Positions 8,903 to 23,069 of a stretch of DNA of 64,000 nt are shown here, in pieces (the stretch's first letter is position 1; each line of letters begins with the position of its first letter). This stretch comes from Glebionis coronaria (taxonomy: Eukaryota; Streptophyta; Magnoliopsida; Asterales; Asteraceae). A program made the position numbers and the translations under genes. The stretch spans positions 83,307,512 to 83,371,511 of the forward strand of contig CM046876.1 of NCBI GenBank assembly GCA_025667525.1. Reading direction: 5' to 3'. A model generated the notes under the pieces. It saw nothing but the letters and a program-made list of their open reading frames with translations. It had not been told where the DNA came from and made no database searches.

Positions 8903-11900
8903 ATGACGTCTCAACAAGATATTTATGCTGCGGGTACCGAGAATCGTCCACCCATGCTTACCAAGGAGAATTACACTACATGGACTAGTCGTCTCCTTCG
9001 TTATGCAAAATGTAAACCTTTGGGAAAGTTGATTGTCAACTCGATTCAAAAAGGTCCGTATAATAGAAGAACAATTCTTGTGCCTGGGGACCCTACGAAT
9101 GCTAACCCAGTGGCTGACTCTAGTCATGAGCAAACGGATGAAGAATTAACTGAAGATGAATCCAAAAAGCTCGACGTCGATGATCATGCAATTCAAGTCA
9201 TTCTCATGGGACTTCCTGAAGATGTTTATGCTGCTGTCGATAGTTGTGAAACCGCACACGAGATGTGGCTTAGGATCCAGAAAATGATGGAGGGGAGTGA
9301 AATAGGTTTACAAGAAAAGGAAACTAAGTTGCTTCGTGAATGGGAGAAATTTACATCTACTGAAGGCGAACAAATTGAACCTTACTATCATTGTTTTTAA
9401 CCCTCATGAATCATCATAGAAGAAACAAACATGAACCTGCACAAAATGCTGCCAACATCAAATTTCTTGATAATCTTCCTTCTGAATGGTCACGATATGT
9501 CACTCATGTCAATCAAACCAAGGATCTTCATGTCGTGGACTACACTCAAGTATATGATTATTTGAAGATGAATCAAGATGAAGCTAACGAAGTGAGGGCT
9601 GAAAGACGTGCCAAAACCCAAGATCCAATGGCTTTTATGGCAAATTCTCTGTCATCTATGTCATATCCCATGGTACCCTACCATCAACCCTCTTCAAGTA
9701 ACTTCATGCCACAACAACAACAACTCACCCCTTATGGATATTAACTTCCTGTTGCTGTGAATTACTTACAACAATCCATTGCTTGTTTTGATGACATCAC
9801 CGATCCTACTCATGCGATCAATAGTGGTCTTGCACTTCTTGCAAAGGCACTCAAATTTACCATTAACCCCACCAACAACAATCAGAGAATCTCCTCGAAC
9901 ACTAGAAATAGGCAGATTGCTCAACCTTTCATGAATGCGAATCAAGATCGCCAATTGGTAGTTGCTGGGAACACGGGGACACAGTTTCAACAATATAGTC
10001 AGAATGATGGGCAGACTATTAGGAATGCAGGAAATCAGTATGGATAAAACCGTGGTCAGAATCTGAGTGTTCCGAATGTGGGTAATCAGAATGGGTTAAT
10101 TGTTGTGCCAGCGGTTAGTAATCAGATGGGAAATATTGTGGCTGCAAGGGCTGAGAATACTGGTACGGGAAATGGAAACAACAATCGTCAGGTTCAGTGC
10201 TACAACTACAGGGGATTTGGTCATTATGTTTGAGATTGCACAGCTAAAAAGAAGAGGGATGCTGCTTATCTTCAGACTCAGCTTCTTATAGCACAAAAGG
10301 AAGAGGCAGGGATTCCATTTCAAGCTGAGGAATTTGTTCTTATGGCTTCTGCAACAGAATATGACGAGGAAGAAGAAGTGAATGCCAACTACTTCTTGAT
10401 GGCAAACTTACAGCAAGCATCTACCTCAGGAATGCATGATGACATCGCTCCCGTCTATGATTCAGACGGTCCCTTTGAGGTACACCCACGTTTTGATGAT
10501 AATGATATATATAGTACGTCTAATCAGGAGGAGGAGTATACTGAGATGCTTGAGCCCTACACTGCGACACACGGGGATCAAACGAATAATAGTTATATTA
10601 ATTCGAATGAGCCCAGTGTAGACCTTAGTGTGGATCAAGTTGCCCAGCCTACAACCCTTCCTGATGAGACCCATGCATATTATAAATCTTTATTTGATAA
10701 GCTTGCTAAGGATGTTGACTATGCTACGGTGGTTAATAATAAGTTTATAGAAACTAATGCTAAATTGACCACTGAGCTTGTGGGATATAAGGAACGGGAG
10801 AAAAGTTTTGAAATTCATCAGGCTAAAAGTAAAGAACTTGAACAAGCTCATGCTACATCGATTTATCAAGAAAAATGCACAAATAAGAAATTAAATGCCT
10901 TACACTTAAGTAGTGCTAAAAAGGTAAGCAAATTGAATGATGTAATCACCTCTCTTAATAAACAGCTTTCAACTGAAAAATCTATTATTTTAGATTTAAA
11001 TGAAGAACGAAAACAGCTGAAACATGATTTCAAAATTCGAGAAGATGGGCTTCTTGAGGATTTTTGCTAAGCTCAGGATAGGGTTAGGGAATTAGACAAC
11101 CTTTTGGTAAAATGTGGCCAAACTATGCAGACGATAAATATGCTCGCACCAAAAGTGAATGAGATAAATTACACTCGATACAAATTGGCTTTAGGTTGTC
11201 CTATTCCTCATAATCCCGGATATCTTAAGCAAGTTCAGGCCACAAATCAAACTCTATATAATGGTATTGTGCTCTTGTCTGATGAGCATGATCCTCCTAG
11301 TATGCATGATTCTGAGGAAACTATTAATCTTGCAGTAGAGACTCGTTTAAGAATGAAACAACTTGATAAAGAAGTGACACCCGTTTATTATCCGAAAGTT
11401 AATCCTCCAACTGTTTTTGTTCGGTCTAAAATGAGTACTGAAATGCTTTTACTACCAAGTGAGGAATTGTCTGATGACACTCCTAAACCGAGTATTACAC
11501 GCCGATTTCTAAACGAGCTAAAAGATAACTTTGTCATACTTAAACGTGTTGTTAATTCAAAAATCACTGGAGGAAATTTTACATCACCAGTTCAGATTGA
11601 AGTCTAGAAAATTCTTCAAAACGATATTAATCCGATTATTAATCAAGTTGATGCTCGGATAAGCAATTTGGAAAACGCTTTTCTAAAAGAATTAGCCAAC
11701 TTTGTTGAAGACTTTAAATCTTTGGCGAAGGAGGCTGATGAATCTCTTGATAAAATCAAAGTTTTGGAAGACGATCTAGAACGCCTCTCAAAAGCTCGTG
11801 ATAATGTTGATAGTAGCCCCGTTGCGTTAGATACCTCTGTGTCGAATCAAGAAACGCTCCAAACTAAGCTTGAATGTACGAAAGAGAAAATGGAATCTCT

Positions 11901-12815
11901 TGTCATTAAAAAGGACAAAGAATTTACTGATCTATGGAATAAGTTTGTCAAAAAATGTGATGAATGAAAATATGACAAAATTTCGTATGATAAAGCCTAC
12001 AATGAAATGCAACAAACTATCGCACGATTGCAGGCTCAGTTAGGAGGGGTTAAGGAAAAGAATTTGGCCTCTTCAGAGTTAGAGAATGTCAGTGATGGAA
12101 ATGTTCAGAAGCTTAAGGCTAAAATTACAGATTTAGAATATGTTGTTGTTTCATATAAGCGGGCTGTTGAACAAAGTAAGTCTGACTATCAGAAACTTAT
12201 TGATAAAATCTATGAGAACTGTAAGTTAACAGCCTTATTAAAAGATACGACTTCTGAGCCTAGTAAGATTATGGATGCTATGATTCAGACACCAGCAACC
12301 TCGAGACCCACTCGTATTGCTGTGACACCTTTTCCCAAGGTTGCTGGAACGAAAACTGCTGTGATTTCCCCAGGAATGTTTCGTGTTAGTTCTCCCTCTG
12401 TGCCTAGCAAATAACGTAAAGCAAGAGTTATGACAAAACCGACCACTATATCTCAACCACAAGTCATTGATTTAAAGAGTGCTAATTCTAATAGACGCGT
12501 GTCTTCTTCTACAGGAATAAACAACTACACTAAGAGCAGAAGGCCACAGCCTATGAGCAATACAAGGAATGATAGGGTCCCTTTTGCCTCTAGAAGTAGT
12601 TAGCCCCAAGATCAATAATATGGAAGTAGAAAAACACCCTATGAATTTACCGCTTTTTAATCATAATCAGAAACTTAATTCATCTGAATGTAATGACTTT
12701 AAGCTTGCTATTCGGAATGAAAAATCTGAAGTTATTTGTGCTAAATGTAATAAATGTTTCTTTACTTTTAGTCATGATGCTTATGGTTTGACTATGAATG
12801 GTTTGAATTATGGTG
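8903..12815 (+). pseudogene. L2 gag (capsid/nucleocapsid), many stops
   Basis: Begins ATG at 8903 (MTSQQDIYAAGTENRPPML). One frameshift near 9390, then a single frame to about 12414 with stops at 9742, 10045, 10231, 11068, 11605, 11965 and 12412. The zinc knuckle is at 10198-10239: CYNYRGFGHYV, a stop, then DC, so its second Cys is Tyr and an expected Arg codon is TGA. Downstream come long Lys/Glu/Leu-rich coiled-coil stretches (residues encoded at 10680-12230). At 12569-12815 the frame shifts, ending NGLNYGGY where the LARD array is inserted, and the text resumes at 30753. The extended coiled-coil region makes this gag far longer than in most Copia elements. Confidence 0.8.
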
Positions 12816-12820
12816 GTTAC

Positions 12821-15800
12821 TGTAAAACCCCAAATTTTGGGCTTTTAACACGTCACTGGATTTACTCTTATTACTACTCATCCTATAATATTTTTATCAA
12901 TGACTTTTACAAACGAGAACATAATATAGTAAATATTATTTATTTACTTATATTACTTAAAAACTTGATATTTTAACCATAGTGCTATTTTATTTATTTA
13001 TTTTAGACAAATTTTATGTACTCAAATAACTATTAATTATATTATAATTAATAATGACGATCCAAAATATTACACATTAAAGCTATACACATTAATTTTT
13101 AGACATAAACTTTTAGACTCGACTCAATAAAATATCTTAGAACACCTGGAGCATTTATTTACAAAACAAATCAAACACTAAACCATCCTAGACCTAGTCG
13201 AATACCACTTAAACTACACCTAAGCTAACTAAAACTTATGTACACTACACCTATCATTTACTTATACTTGTACAACCTAAGACATAAACCTAGCACTTGA
13301 CTACACAAATTTCACCCTTGACCCCATGAGATGCGGCAACACTAGCCTTGAAAGGGTCAATCCCCATGTGAAGTTTAGTACTTGATAAGTACATACAATA
13401 TCTAAACTAGATACACTATCCTACAAATCTTTACTAAGCCGTGTATAAATCCTACACCATATAACCTATCCTTGGCTTGCTTATACCCACGTCAACCTCA
13501 AACAAGAGACTCCTCTTGTTAAAAACCTACTTGGAAAAAGTTTGATGCTACATATCTCATCTTATAAAACAAATGGTTGAACCAAACTCAAGCACAACAC
13601 ATCAAACCTTGAACCAAAATTATCTAGTTTATGTTGGTGCTCCTACACAGACGGACATAAACACAAACGAGCTCTTCCCTTCCTGCTCATATGGCTTGCA
13701 TTGTTCTAATACTTACACAATGCTCCACGTATGTCCTTAACATCCCTATTTTGTTTTGCTTGTTGGCAAGCAAACAAACACCCATGTTGTTTCCCTCATC
13801 TGTAATCACCAGGCTTCGAGAGGATACAATAAACCATGGGTTCCGAACGTGTGATTCTTATTATTGGAAGCCATTCGCATGTCGATTCGGTGTTTGGAGC
13901 ATGGGTCGTCTTCCATTGCTTTCCTTGTTGGTGGACGTGAATCGCACAATGAAACACACTAATCTTCCTTGTGAGTAATCATAACTCTTGCTTTCCATCT
14001 ATATTTTTATGCATAGTAGGCTCATAGTTTTGTGCTTGGGAAACATTAACAAGAAACATTAACAAGAAAAGCATATATATTTCCTTCTATTACTGTTCGA
14101 ATGAAGAACAATGAATAAGAGACTAATAGTTTAGGCACAGTACATGGTTAGTTTATTAGTAACAGAAAACCAAAACAACGCACGATGTAATATTCCCTGC
14201 GTTCAAATACGATAGAATCATGTAGTACTCACGTTATATGTTTGATGTGAGGGTATGAACGAAAATATAATACATAGTTGCAAAACCATATCTTTCGACC
14301 TCTAAATGAACCACATTGAAATGAGTGCCCACAAGTTTTATGGGGGCCAATGGTAAACGAGCTATCTAAGAATCCATAGTAACTCGAATAACTTAAATTG
14401 GTTAGGAAACGAGCTAAAAATCAGTAGCCAAAAGGAGACCGAACATGACATATATAGATCAAAACAACTCTCTGATGTAGTGTCGCACCATAAGGAAACG
14501 TATACATAAACGTGAACTGGGAAAAAACAAAGGTGCTAGGTCTTAGGTCATCCCTTAAATAGTAACTCTGCCAAATTTGAACAAAAACGGTGCACGTTAG
14601 TTATGCTAAACAAATAAAACATGAGCGTTATTTTATGTGTAAAACAAGCCCACACAACCACTTTTGGAGCCCGTTTAGACACAGTAGGACCTCGATTATG
14701 GACCAGGTTATGGAGGCGTTTCGTAGATCACCTAGCCAGCTTTCCACAGCCTCTTGAATCACCTAAAACAGAGCTATAACGAAGCGGGAAATTGAGTTTG
14801 AAAATCTGCGTTTACACACTAAAAGCTGTCAGCACTTGTATAAAAAGCTGACAGCGTTTACATGTAGGCTGACCAGCCGACTTTGGCTGCGTTTTTGGGC
14901 AAGTTAGATTTAGAACCAGATCCCGACACCAACTAGGATATTGTAGATCTCCTGGCTACCTTTCCATAGACACCAAGAATACTAAAAACGGTCAAGTAAC
15001 GAATAAGTTACAACCCTTTAAAAATCTGTCTCGCGCCCTTTAAAAGCTGATGAAAATTTAGTCATTCTGACCCGCTGTCTTTGAACACATTTTTACCTAT
15101 TTTTTAGCCGTTTTCAAGCAAAATTTAAAGAACGAAACTTGTAGACGGCGTGTCCGAGAATACAAATATGTTTTCCGTTCGTTTTATGGTTAGATAACGA
15201 ACCCGTAAATAGCTTTCAAAATTCAGCAATTTTAATATACTTGTACCTAATGTTTTGGAACACAAAGACTAATATTGCCATTTTATGAAAGTTTAGCAAG
15301 CCCTAGGGGCTGTTTTGGTAACTATATTAAAACCAAGGACTCATGAGCAATTTAACTTAAGTTTTATTAATATTATTTATTTAATAAACTATAAGGGCTA
15401 TATTGTAATTCGTGAAACATGGAGGACTAATTACGTACAATCCAAAGTTGAAGGACTCTTATGAAACATTAAATATATAAGACTTAATTAAATAAAAATC
15501 ATTTTATTAAATTTATTTAAACTGTTACAATTCGAACGAGGTAAATACACTTAATTAAATTAAAGGTGTACAGGTTGGGATAACTTACTATAAGTTCAAC
15601 ACTTAAAACGATAACAAGTTAATTAATCTGTGATCATGCATTTTCATCAACTGCATTATATGTGCATTTTATTTGTGCATCTACTGAGACACACATAAAT
15701 TACTTAGGTAATTCTACTGCTTCGCGATCATACTTTGCCAGCATACTCAGTGACTTATTACTACTGCTCCATTATTGAGGTGAGTTCATGGCTCCATCTT

Positions 15801-16500
15801 TTACTGTTTTATAACTGGGGGGAAAATATACCTAATTATTGTTTATGCAAACACTTACGGACAACTAAAACTTATTGCCTATTGTTTGCCCCATTCCCGT
15901 AGATTGTAATAGTTAATAGTGTAGCGCGAAATGTATGAATAGATCTATTCGGGTATTGACAACACCCGGCCTGACGTGATCAGCTGTCACGTAAACGCTT
16001 AGGCCAAGCAACAGGTTTGTTTCATTGTCGGACTGAGGGAACATCATCAGGATAGACCCAAATGGGTGTACTGAGCATCATTGTCTAGCTTCTATTACAG
16101 GGCAGTAAGAACTACTATAGTATTGGGCTGTGATTGTCCTGCTATGATCGTGGTGTTTGCCATAACAATACTTATACTTTTGAACTAAACTCTATGAATT
16201 CACCAACCTCATGTTGACCCCCACATTTTACTTTATATGTTTTCTCAAGAAATAAGCAGGTTCATGTGCATTGGATTCCAGCATCATAGGAAGCATCATG
16301 TTTACCATTGGGATGGGATATTTCTACAAATAATAATAAATGTTGATTTCAAGACAATTTATTAAATCTGCACATTGGATTCATGTAATATGTTTAAATG
16401 ATAATTTATGATCATGCTTTGTATACTATTTGCTATCGATCCACCAAAGTAACATCCCAATTATTATTCCGCTGCATTTGACCAACTTGGGGGTGTTACA
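12821..16500 (+). repeat. LARD LTR1 (3680 bp)
   Basis: Aligns throughout with LTR2 and LTR3. Two LTR1-only differences stand out. First, about 35-40 extra bases near 13360-13405. Second, 'aaacattaacaag' repeated at 14041-14067 where the others have 'gacctgttaaacag'. The small ORF of the LTRs is broken here by an early stop and stays open only from 13691. Confidence 0.9.
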
Positions 16501-16504
16501 GAAA

Positions 16505-16516
16505 TGGTATCAGAGC
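16505..16516 (+). other. LARD primer binding site 1
   Basis: TGGTATCAGAGC, complementary to the 3' end of initiator-Met tRNA, four bases after LTR1. The second copy is at 23074-23085. Confidence 0.85.
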
Positions 16517-16964
16517 GATAGTTATAGAGAACCAGATCAAAAACTTAAAAAATTTTAAATAATAAAATTTTTAAACTGGACTATAATTGAATATAAAAAT
16601 CAGTTTAAGGAAAAATTGGTTTTTGGGGACCCTAATAGTTAGGCATATAGCATATAGAGCATACATATTATGTGAACTAACCCTTTACGTGCTTTACATA
16701 TTACGATTGTGTAATATCCTTATGAAGCTATTAAAATACTTATGGTATTTAATGAAACCCTATTTGGAATACAAACATGACATGTTAGTAGGGAGCTTTA
16801 TACTAAATATGTTTTATCTCAATATTACGTTTTGACTGGGTGGTTGGGTTTACGATTTAAAGTGCCCTCGCTCCTCAAACGTTTATAGAATTGTTTCTAA
16901 AGGATGATGGCCCAAACAATGTATTGTAACCACAAACTATTTTGTACATAACAACCCTTAGAAA

Positions 16965-17440
16965 TATCTAAATACAATCTAACTAAATCTTTATAAATAT
17001 TTGGAAAATCTAAAAGATTTTATAAATCTTTGAAAATCTAACTAGATACTGTGAATCTTTAGAAATCTAAAAGATTTTATAAATATTTGAAAATCTAACT
17101 AGATATTGTGTATTTTATAAAATTTAAAAAGATTTTATAAAATTTTGAAAATCTAACTTGATACTATGAATCTTTGAAAAATCTAATAAATCTAATAAAA
17201 TTTTATAAATCTTTGAAATTATAACTAGATTTTATAAATCTTAGAAAATCTTGGGAAATCTAACTAGATTCTAACAAATCTTTAAATCTATCAATATTTT
17301 AGCAAATCTTTTGAGATCATAGCTAGATTTTGTAAATCTTTTGAAAATCTAACCAAATCTTTATAAATCCTTGGAAAATCTAAATGGATTACGATAAATC
17401 TTGAAAAATCTAACTAGATTTTTATAAATTTTGAGAAACT
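16965..17440 (+). repeat. AT-rich degenerate short-period repeat
   Basis: Recurrent 'aaatctaactagat' and 'gattttataaatcttt' phrases at a roughly 30-bp spacing. The same block occurs in internal region 2 at about 23540-24010, so it predates the duplication. Confidence 0.65.
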
Positions 17441-19415
17441 TTATTCAAACTAACTTTTTGGAAATCTTATTTACTCTTTGGAAATTTTATCTTTGGATAT
17501 CTAACAAAATCATTTAGTATCTAACTAAACTTAACAAATTTCATACTAAATTTTTAGCTAGTATTACTAGCTAGTGGGTAAAATTACTCTCTACCTTTTT
17601 GAACATTGCATAATACATTACCACTTGCGCATGAAAACTTTGCACCATCATATGCATCATACATGAGCGTTCATTCATTTAAATCACTGGAACTTTGAAC
17701 ATTATAACATATCTGTGAGTATTCGAACACTTGGCCAACAGAACTTTGAACAATCCATTATGATTGTGAGTATTCAATCATAGGATCGCAGGAACATTAC
17801 GTACGACTACATTTTTATGAACATATGCATACATTATTTTAGATTTTATAAAAGTCTAAAACCATGATCACAAGTATTTAAGTTTACCAAGTACGTAAAC
17901 TCACTACCAAATAAATGTACACATCCCTCTTTATAAGAAATAATACGGGTCAACCAGAGCCACCTTTTTACATTCCAACTTCACACTTATAAACTTTAAT
18001 CAGTGTCATACGTTTTATAATACTAAAACTATAGGTTTTATTCTACTAAAACTATACGTTTTATAATTACTACTTATGCTTTAACCACAAAACCTAAACC
18101 TTAACCAAATCACCTTAGATTTGAACATTTGCTCATGGAACAAAACTTATTGACGACTCGTACGCTTTGCTTTTGGTAATTTTATGTGATATTATTTAGA
18201 TAAGTTTGCATCTTTAAATGATGCGGTAGGACCCAAATCAAGGTACTTAAGAGTCTATATATTTAGAGGACACGAGTCCTTTGATCATAAGCCACCGGAA
18301 CGGAAGTTTATTTATAGTTTCGTATTAAGATGTTATTGGACGTCTGAAGACGAAAGTTATAAATAAACCGACTGTAAACTCTCTTAGTAATACCTATTTT
18401 CTTAGATATTATATTCGTTTTGATGGTAAGCCTTGCCGGGAATATTTAAGTAGGTTGGGCTTTGAAATCCTTATTGAAACGAATTAGGAAGCTTTTTCGG
18501 TTGAATAAAGAAATCATAGGGCACCGAACCATGAAGTTATAAATTTTTGCTTTACATGGATAAGGACGCTTGTCGATGTAAATAAAAATTTATAAACAAG
18601 TGGGCTTAAATATATTCGACGTGACTCATTATTGATATTATTTTATTAATCCAGCTATGGAGCGTATTCCTTTTTGACTCACGATTCCTCCAAAATATAT
18701 CATCACTATTACATCCTTATCAAGAAACCTAAGGAAGATTCGTGTTCATCTCTCTTGGATCATAGCATTGTGCTATTGATTCCCGGCTTATGTTTACCCC
18801 AACATCAGATAAGCTTTTTGAAGCTTAATAGACTTAAAAATCTCTTGCAGAACTATTAGAACATTAACAAGCCTTATCTATGCACACTGAGGCCCGATAA
18901 GGCCCACGAAACACATTTAATAGAGCCAAGACTTAAAATGAGCTTTTACTATTTTATCCAACCTTGTAAACTATCAGGGTCTTGTTTGGCCACTTTTCAA
19001 ACATATTTCAAGCCTTAGACAACTCTTATGACTAAACATAGATTTCAATAAACTTAAAACAAGCCCTAGTTAATCTAACACGAGTTAAAAACATAAGTGT
19101 GGATTTTGCCACTTTTGGAACTTATTTTGAGCCCTACGTTATTTCATTGGAAAACCATTCATGCCATAAGAACCACATCACAAAAACCGAAGGACCAAAT
19201 GTGTAAATTATCAAAACATAAAAGACAAGTTACCTTGTGCATTAAAATTTACTCCTCGGAGGCATGGGATCAATAACTACATTCTAAATATCACCTATGA
19301 GTCTAAACTTGAGTTCACAAGATTACACGTTCAAGAAAAAGTGTCCTCACTTATTCCCTGGACGAGTAACTTCATCTAAAGCTTTGAGGACAAAGCTAAA
19401 ATAACGGGTAAGTGC

Positions 19416-22400
19416 TGTAAAACCCCAAATTTTGGGCTTTTAACACGTCACTGGATTTACTCTTATTACTACTCATCCTATAATATTTTTATCAATGACT
19501 TTTACAAACGAGAACATAATATAGTAAATATTATTTATTTACTTATATTACTTAAAAACTTGACATTTTAACCTTAGTGCTATTTTATTTATTTATTTTT
19601 AGAAAAAATTTATGTACTCAAATAACTATTAATTATATTATAATTAATAATGACGATCCAAAATATTACGCATTAAAGCTATACACATTATATTTTAGAC
19701 ATAACTTTTAGACTCGACTCAATAAAATATCTTAGAACACCTGGAGCATTTATTTACAAAAGAAATCAAACACTAACCCATCCTAGACCTAATCGAATAC
19801 CACTTAAACTACACCTAGGCCAACTAAAAACTTATGTAATCTACACCTATCATTTACTTATACTTGTACAACCTAAGACATAAACCTAACACTTGACTAC
19901 ATAAATTTCACCCTTGACCCCATGAGATGCGGCAACACAAGCCTTGAAAGGGTCAATCCCTATCTAAACTAGATACACTATCCTACAAATATTTACTAAG
20001 CCGTGTATAAATCCTACACCATATAACCTATCCTTGGCTTGCTTATACCCACGTCAAACTCAAACAAGAGACTCCTCTTGTTAAAAACCTACTTGGAAAA
20101 AGCTTGATGCTACATATCTCATCTTATAAAACAAATGGTTGAACCAAACTCAAGCACAACACATCAAACCTTGAACCAAAATTATCTAGTTTATGTTGGT
20201 GCTCCTACACAGACGGACACAAACACAAATGAGCTCTTCCCTTCCTGCTCATGTGGCTTGCATTGTTCTAATACTAACACAATGCTCCACGTATGTCCTT
20301 AACATCCCTATTTTGTTTTGCTTGTTGGCAAGCAAACAAACACCCATATTGTTTCCCTCGTTTGTAATCACCAGGCGTCGAGAGGATACAATGAACAATG
20401 GGTTCCGGACGTTTGATTCTTATTATTGGAAGCCATTCGCATGTCGATTCGGTGTTTGGAGCATGGGTCATCTACCATTGCTTTCCTTGTTGGTGGACGT
20501 GAATCGCACAACGAAACACACTAATTTTCCTTCTGAGTAATCATAACTCTTGCTTTCCATCTATATTTTTATGCATAGTAGGCTCATAGTTTTGTGCTTG
20601 GGAAAGACCTGTTAAACAGAAACAATAACAAGAAAAGCATATATATTTCCTTCTATTACTGTTCGAATGAAGAACAATGAATAAGAGACTAATAGTTTAG
20701 GCACTAGTACATGGTTAGTTTATTAGTAACAGAAAACCAAAACAACGCACGCTGTAATATTCCTTGCGTTCAAATACGACAGAATCATGTAGTACTCACG
20801 TTATATGTTTGATGTGAGGGTATGAACGAAAATATAATACATAGTTGTAAAACCATATCTTTCGACCTCTAAACGAACCACATTGAAATGAGTGCCCACA
20901 AGTTTTATGGGGGCTAATGGTAGACGAGCTATCTAAGAATCTATAGTAACTCGAATCACTTAAATTGTTTAGGAAACGAGCTAAAAATCAGTAGCCGAAA
21001 GGAGACCAAACATGACATATATAGATCAAAACAACTCCCTGATGTAGTGTCGCACCATAAAGAAACGTATACATAAAACGTGAACTGGGAAAAAACAAAG
21101 GTACTAAGTCTTAGGTCATCCCTTAAATAGTAACTCTGCCAAATTTGAACAAAAACGGTGCACGTTAGTTATGCTAAACAAATAAAACATGAGCGTTATT
21201 TTATGTGTAAAACAAGCCCAAACAGCCACTTTTGGAGCCCGTTTAGACCCAGTAGGACCTCGATTATGGACCAGGTTTTGGGGGCGTTTCGTAGATCACC
21301 TAGCCAGCTTTCCACAGCCTCTTGAATCACCTAAAACGGAGCTATAACGAAGCGGGAAATTGAGTTTGAAAATCTGCGTTTACACACTAAAAGCTGTCAA
21401 CACTTGTATAAAAAGCTGACAGCATTTACATGTAGGCTGACCAGCCGACTTTGGCTACGTTTTTGAGCAAGTTAGAGTTAGAACCAGATCCGACACCAAC
21501 TAGGATATTGTAGATCTCCTGGCTACCTTTCCATAGACACCAAGAACATTAAAAACGGTCAAGTAACGAATAAGTTACAGCCCTTTAAAAATCTGTCTCG
21601 CACACTATAAAAGCTGATGAAAATTTAGTCATTCTGACCCGCTGTCTTTGAACACGTTTTTACCTATTTTGTAGCCGTTTTCAAGCAAAATTTAAAGAAC
21701 GAAACTTGTAGACGGCGTCTCCGAGAATACAAATATGTTTTTCGTCCGTTTTATGGTTTGATAACGAACCCGTAAATAGCTTTCAAAATTCAGCAATTTT
21801 AATATACTTGTACCTAAGGTTTTGGAACACAAAGACTAATATTGCCATTTTATGAAAGTTTAGCAAGCCCTAGGGGCTGTTTTGTTAACTATATTAAAAC
21901 CAAGGACTCATGAGCAATTTAACTTAAGTTTTATTAATATTATTTATTTAATAAACTATAAGGGCTATATTGTAATTCGTGAAACATGGAGGACTAATTA
22001 TGTACAATCCAAACTTGAAGGACTCTTATGGAACATTAAATATATATAAGACTTAATTAAATAAAAATCATTTTATTTAATTTATTTAAACTATTACAAT
22101 TCGAAAGAGGAAAATACACTTAATTAAATTAAAAGTGTACAGGTTTGGATAACTTACTATAAGTTCAACACTTAAAACGATAACAATTTAATTAATCTGT
22201 GATCATGCATTTTCATCAACTGCATTATATGTGCATTTTATTTGTGCATCTACTGATACACACATAAATTACTTAGGTAATTCTACTGCTTCGCGATCAT
22301 ACTTTGCCAGCATACTCAGTGACTTATTACTACTGCTCCATTATTGAGGTGAGTTCATGGCTCCATCTTTTACTGTTTTATAACTGGGGGGAAAATATAC

Positions 22401-23069
22401 TTAATTATTGTTTATGCAAACACTTACGGACAACAACAACTTATTGCCTATTGTTTGCCCCATTCCTGTGGACTGTAATAGTTAATAGTGTAGCGCGAAA
22501 TGTATGAATAGATCTATTCGGGTATTGACAACACCCGGCCTGACGTGATCAGCTGTCACGTAAACGCTTAAGCCAAGCAACAGGTTTATTTCATTGTCGG
22601 ACTGAGGGAACATCATCAGGATAGACCCAAATGGGCGTACTGAGCATCATTGTCTAACTTCAATTACAGGGCAGTAGGAACTACTATAGTATTGGGTTGT
22701 GATTGTCTTGCTATGATCGTGGTGTTTGCCATAACAATACTTATACTTTTGAACTAAACTCTATGAATTCACCAACCTCGTGTTGATCCCCACATTTTAC
22801 TTTATATGTTTTCTCAAGAAATAAGCAGGTTCATGTGCATTGGATTCCAGCATCATAGGAAGCATCATGTTTACCATCGGGCTGGGATATTTCTACAAAT
22901 AATAATAAATGTTGATTTCAAGACAATTTATTAAATCTGCACATTTGATTCATGTAAATATGTTTAATGATAATTTATGATCATGCTTTGTATACTATTT
23001 GCTATCGATCCACCAAAGTAACACCCCAATTATTATTCCGCTGCATTTGACCAACTTGGGGGTGTTACA
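19416..23069 (+). repeat. LARD LTR2 (3654 bp, middle copy)
   Basis: Collinear with LTR1 and LTR3 and serves as 3' LTR of the first unit and 5' LTR of the second. It shares with LTR3 the shorter form near 19950 and the 'gacctgttaaacag' form near 20610. It carries an uninterrupted 115-codon ORF at 20193-20540. Confidence 0.9.

Larger units (their letters stand above)
16501..19415 (+). other. LARD internal region 1, non-coding
   Basis: PBS TGGTATCAGAGC at 16505-16516. No ORF with recognisable gag or pol. A very AT-rich stretch (about 16965-17440) repeats AAATCTA, TAAATCTTTG and AGATTTTATA phrases. At the 3' end 'ctttgaggacaaagc' precedes a weak polypurine-like stretch directly before LTR2. Confidence 0.8.
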
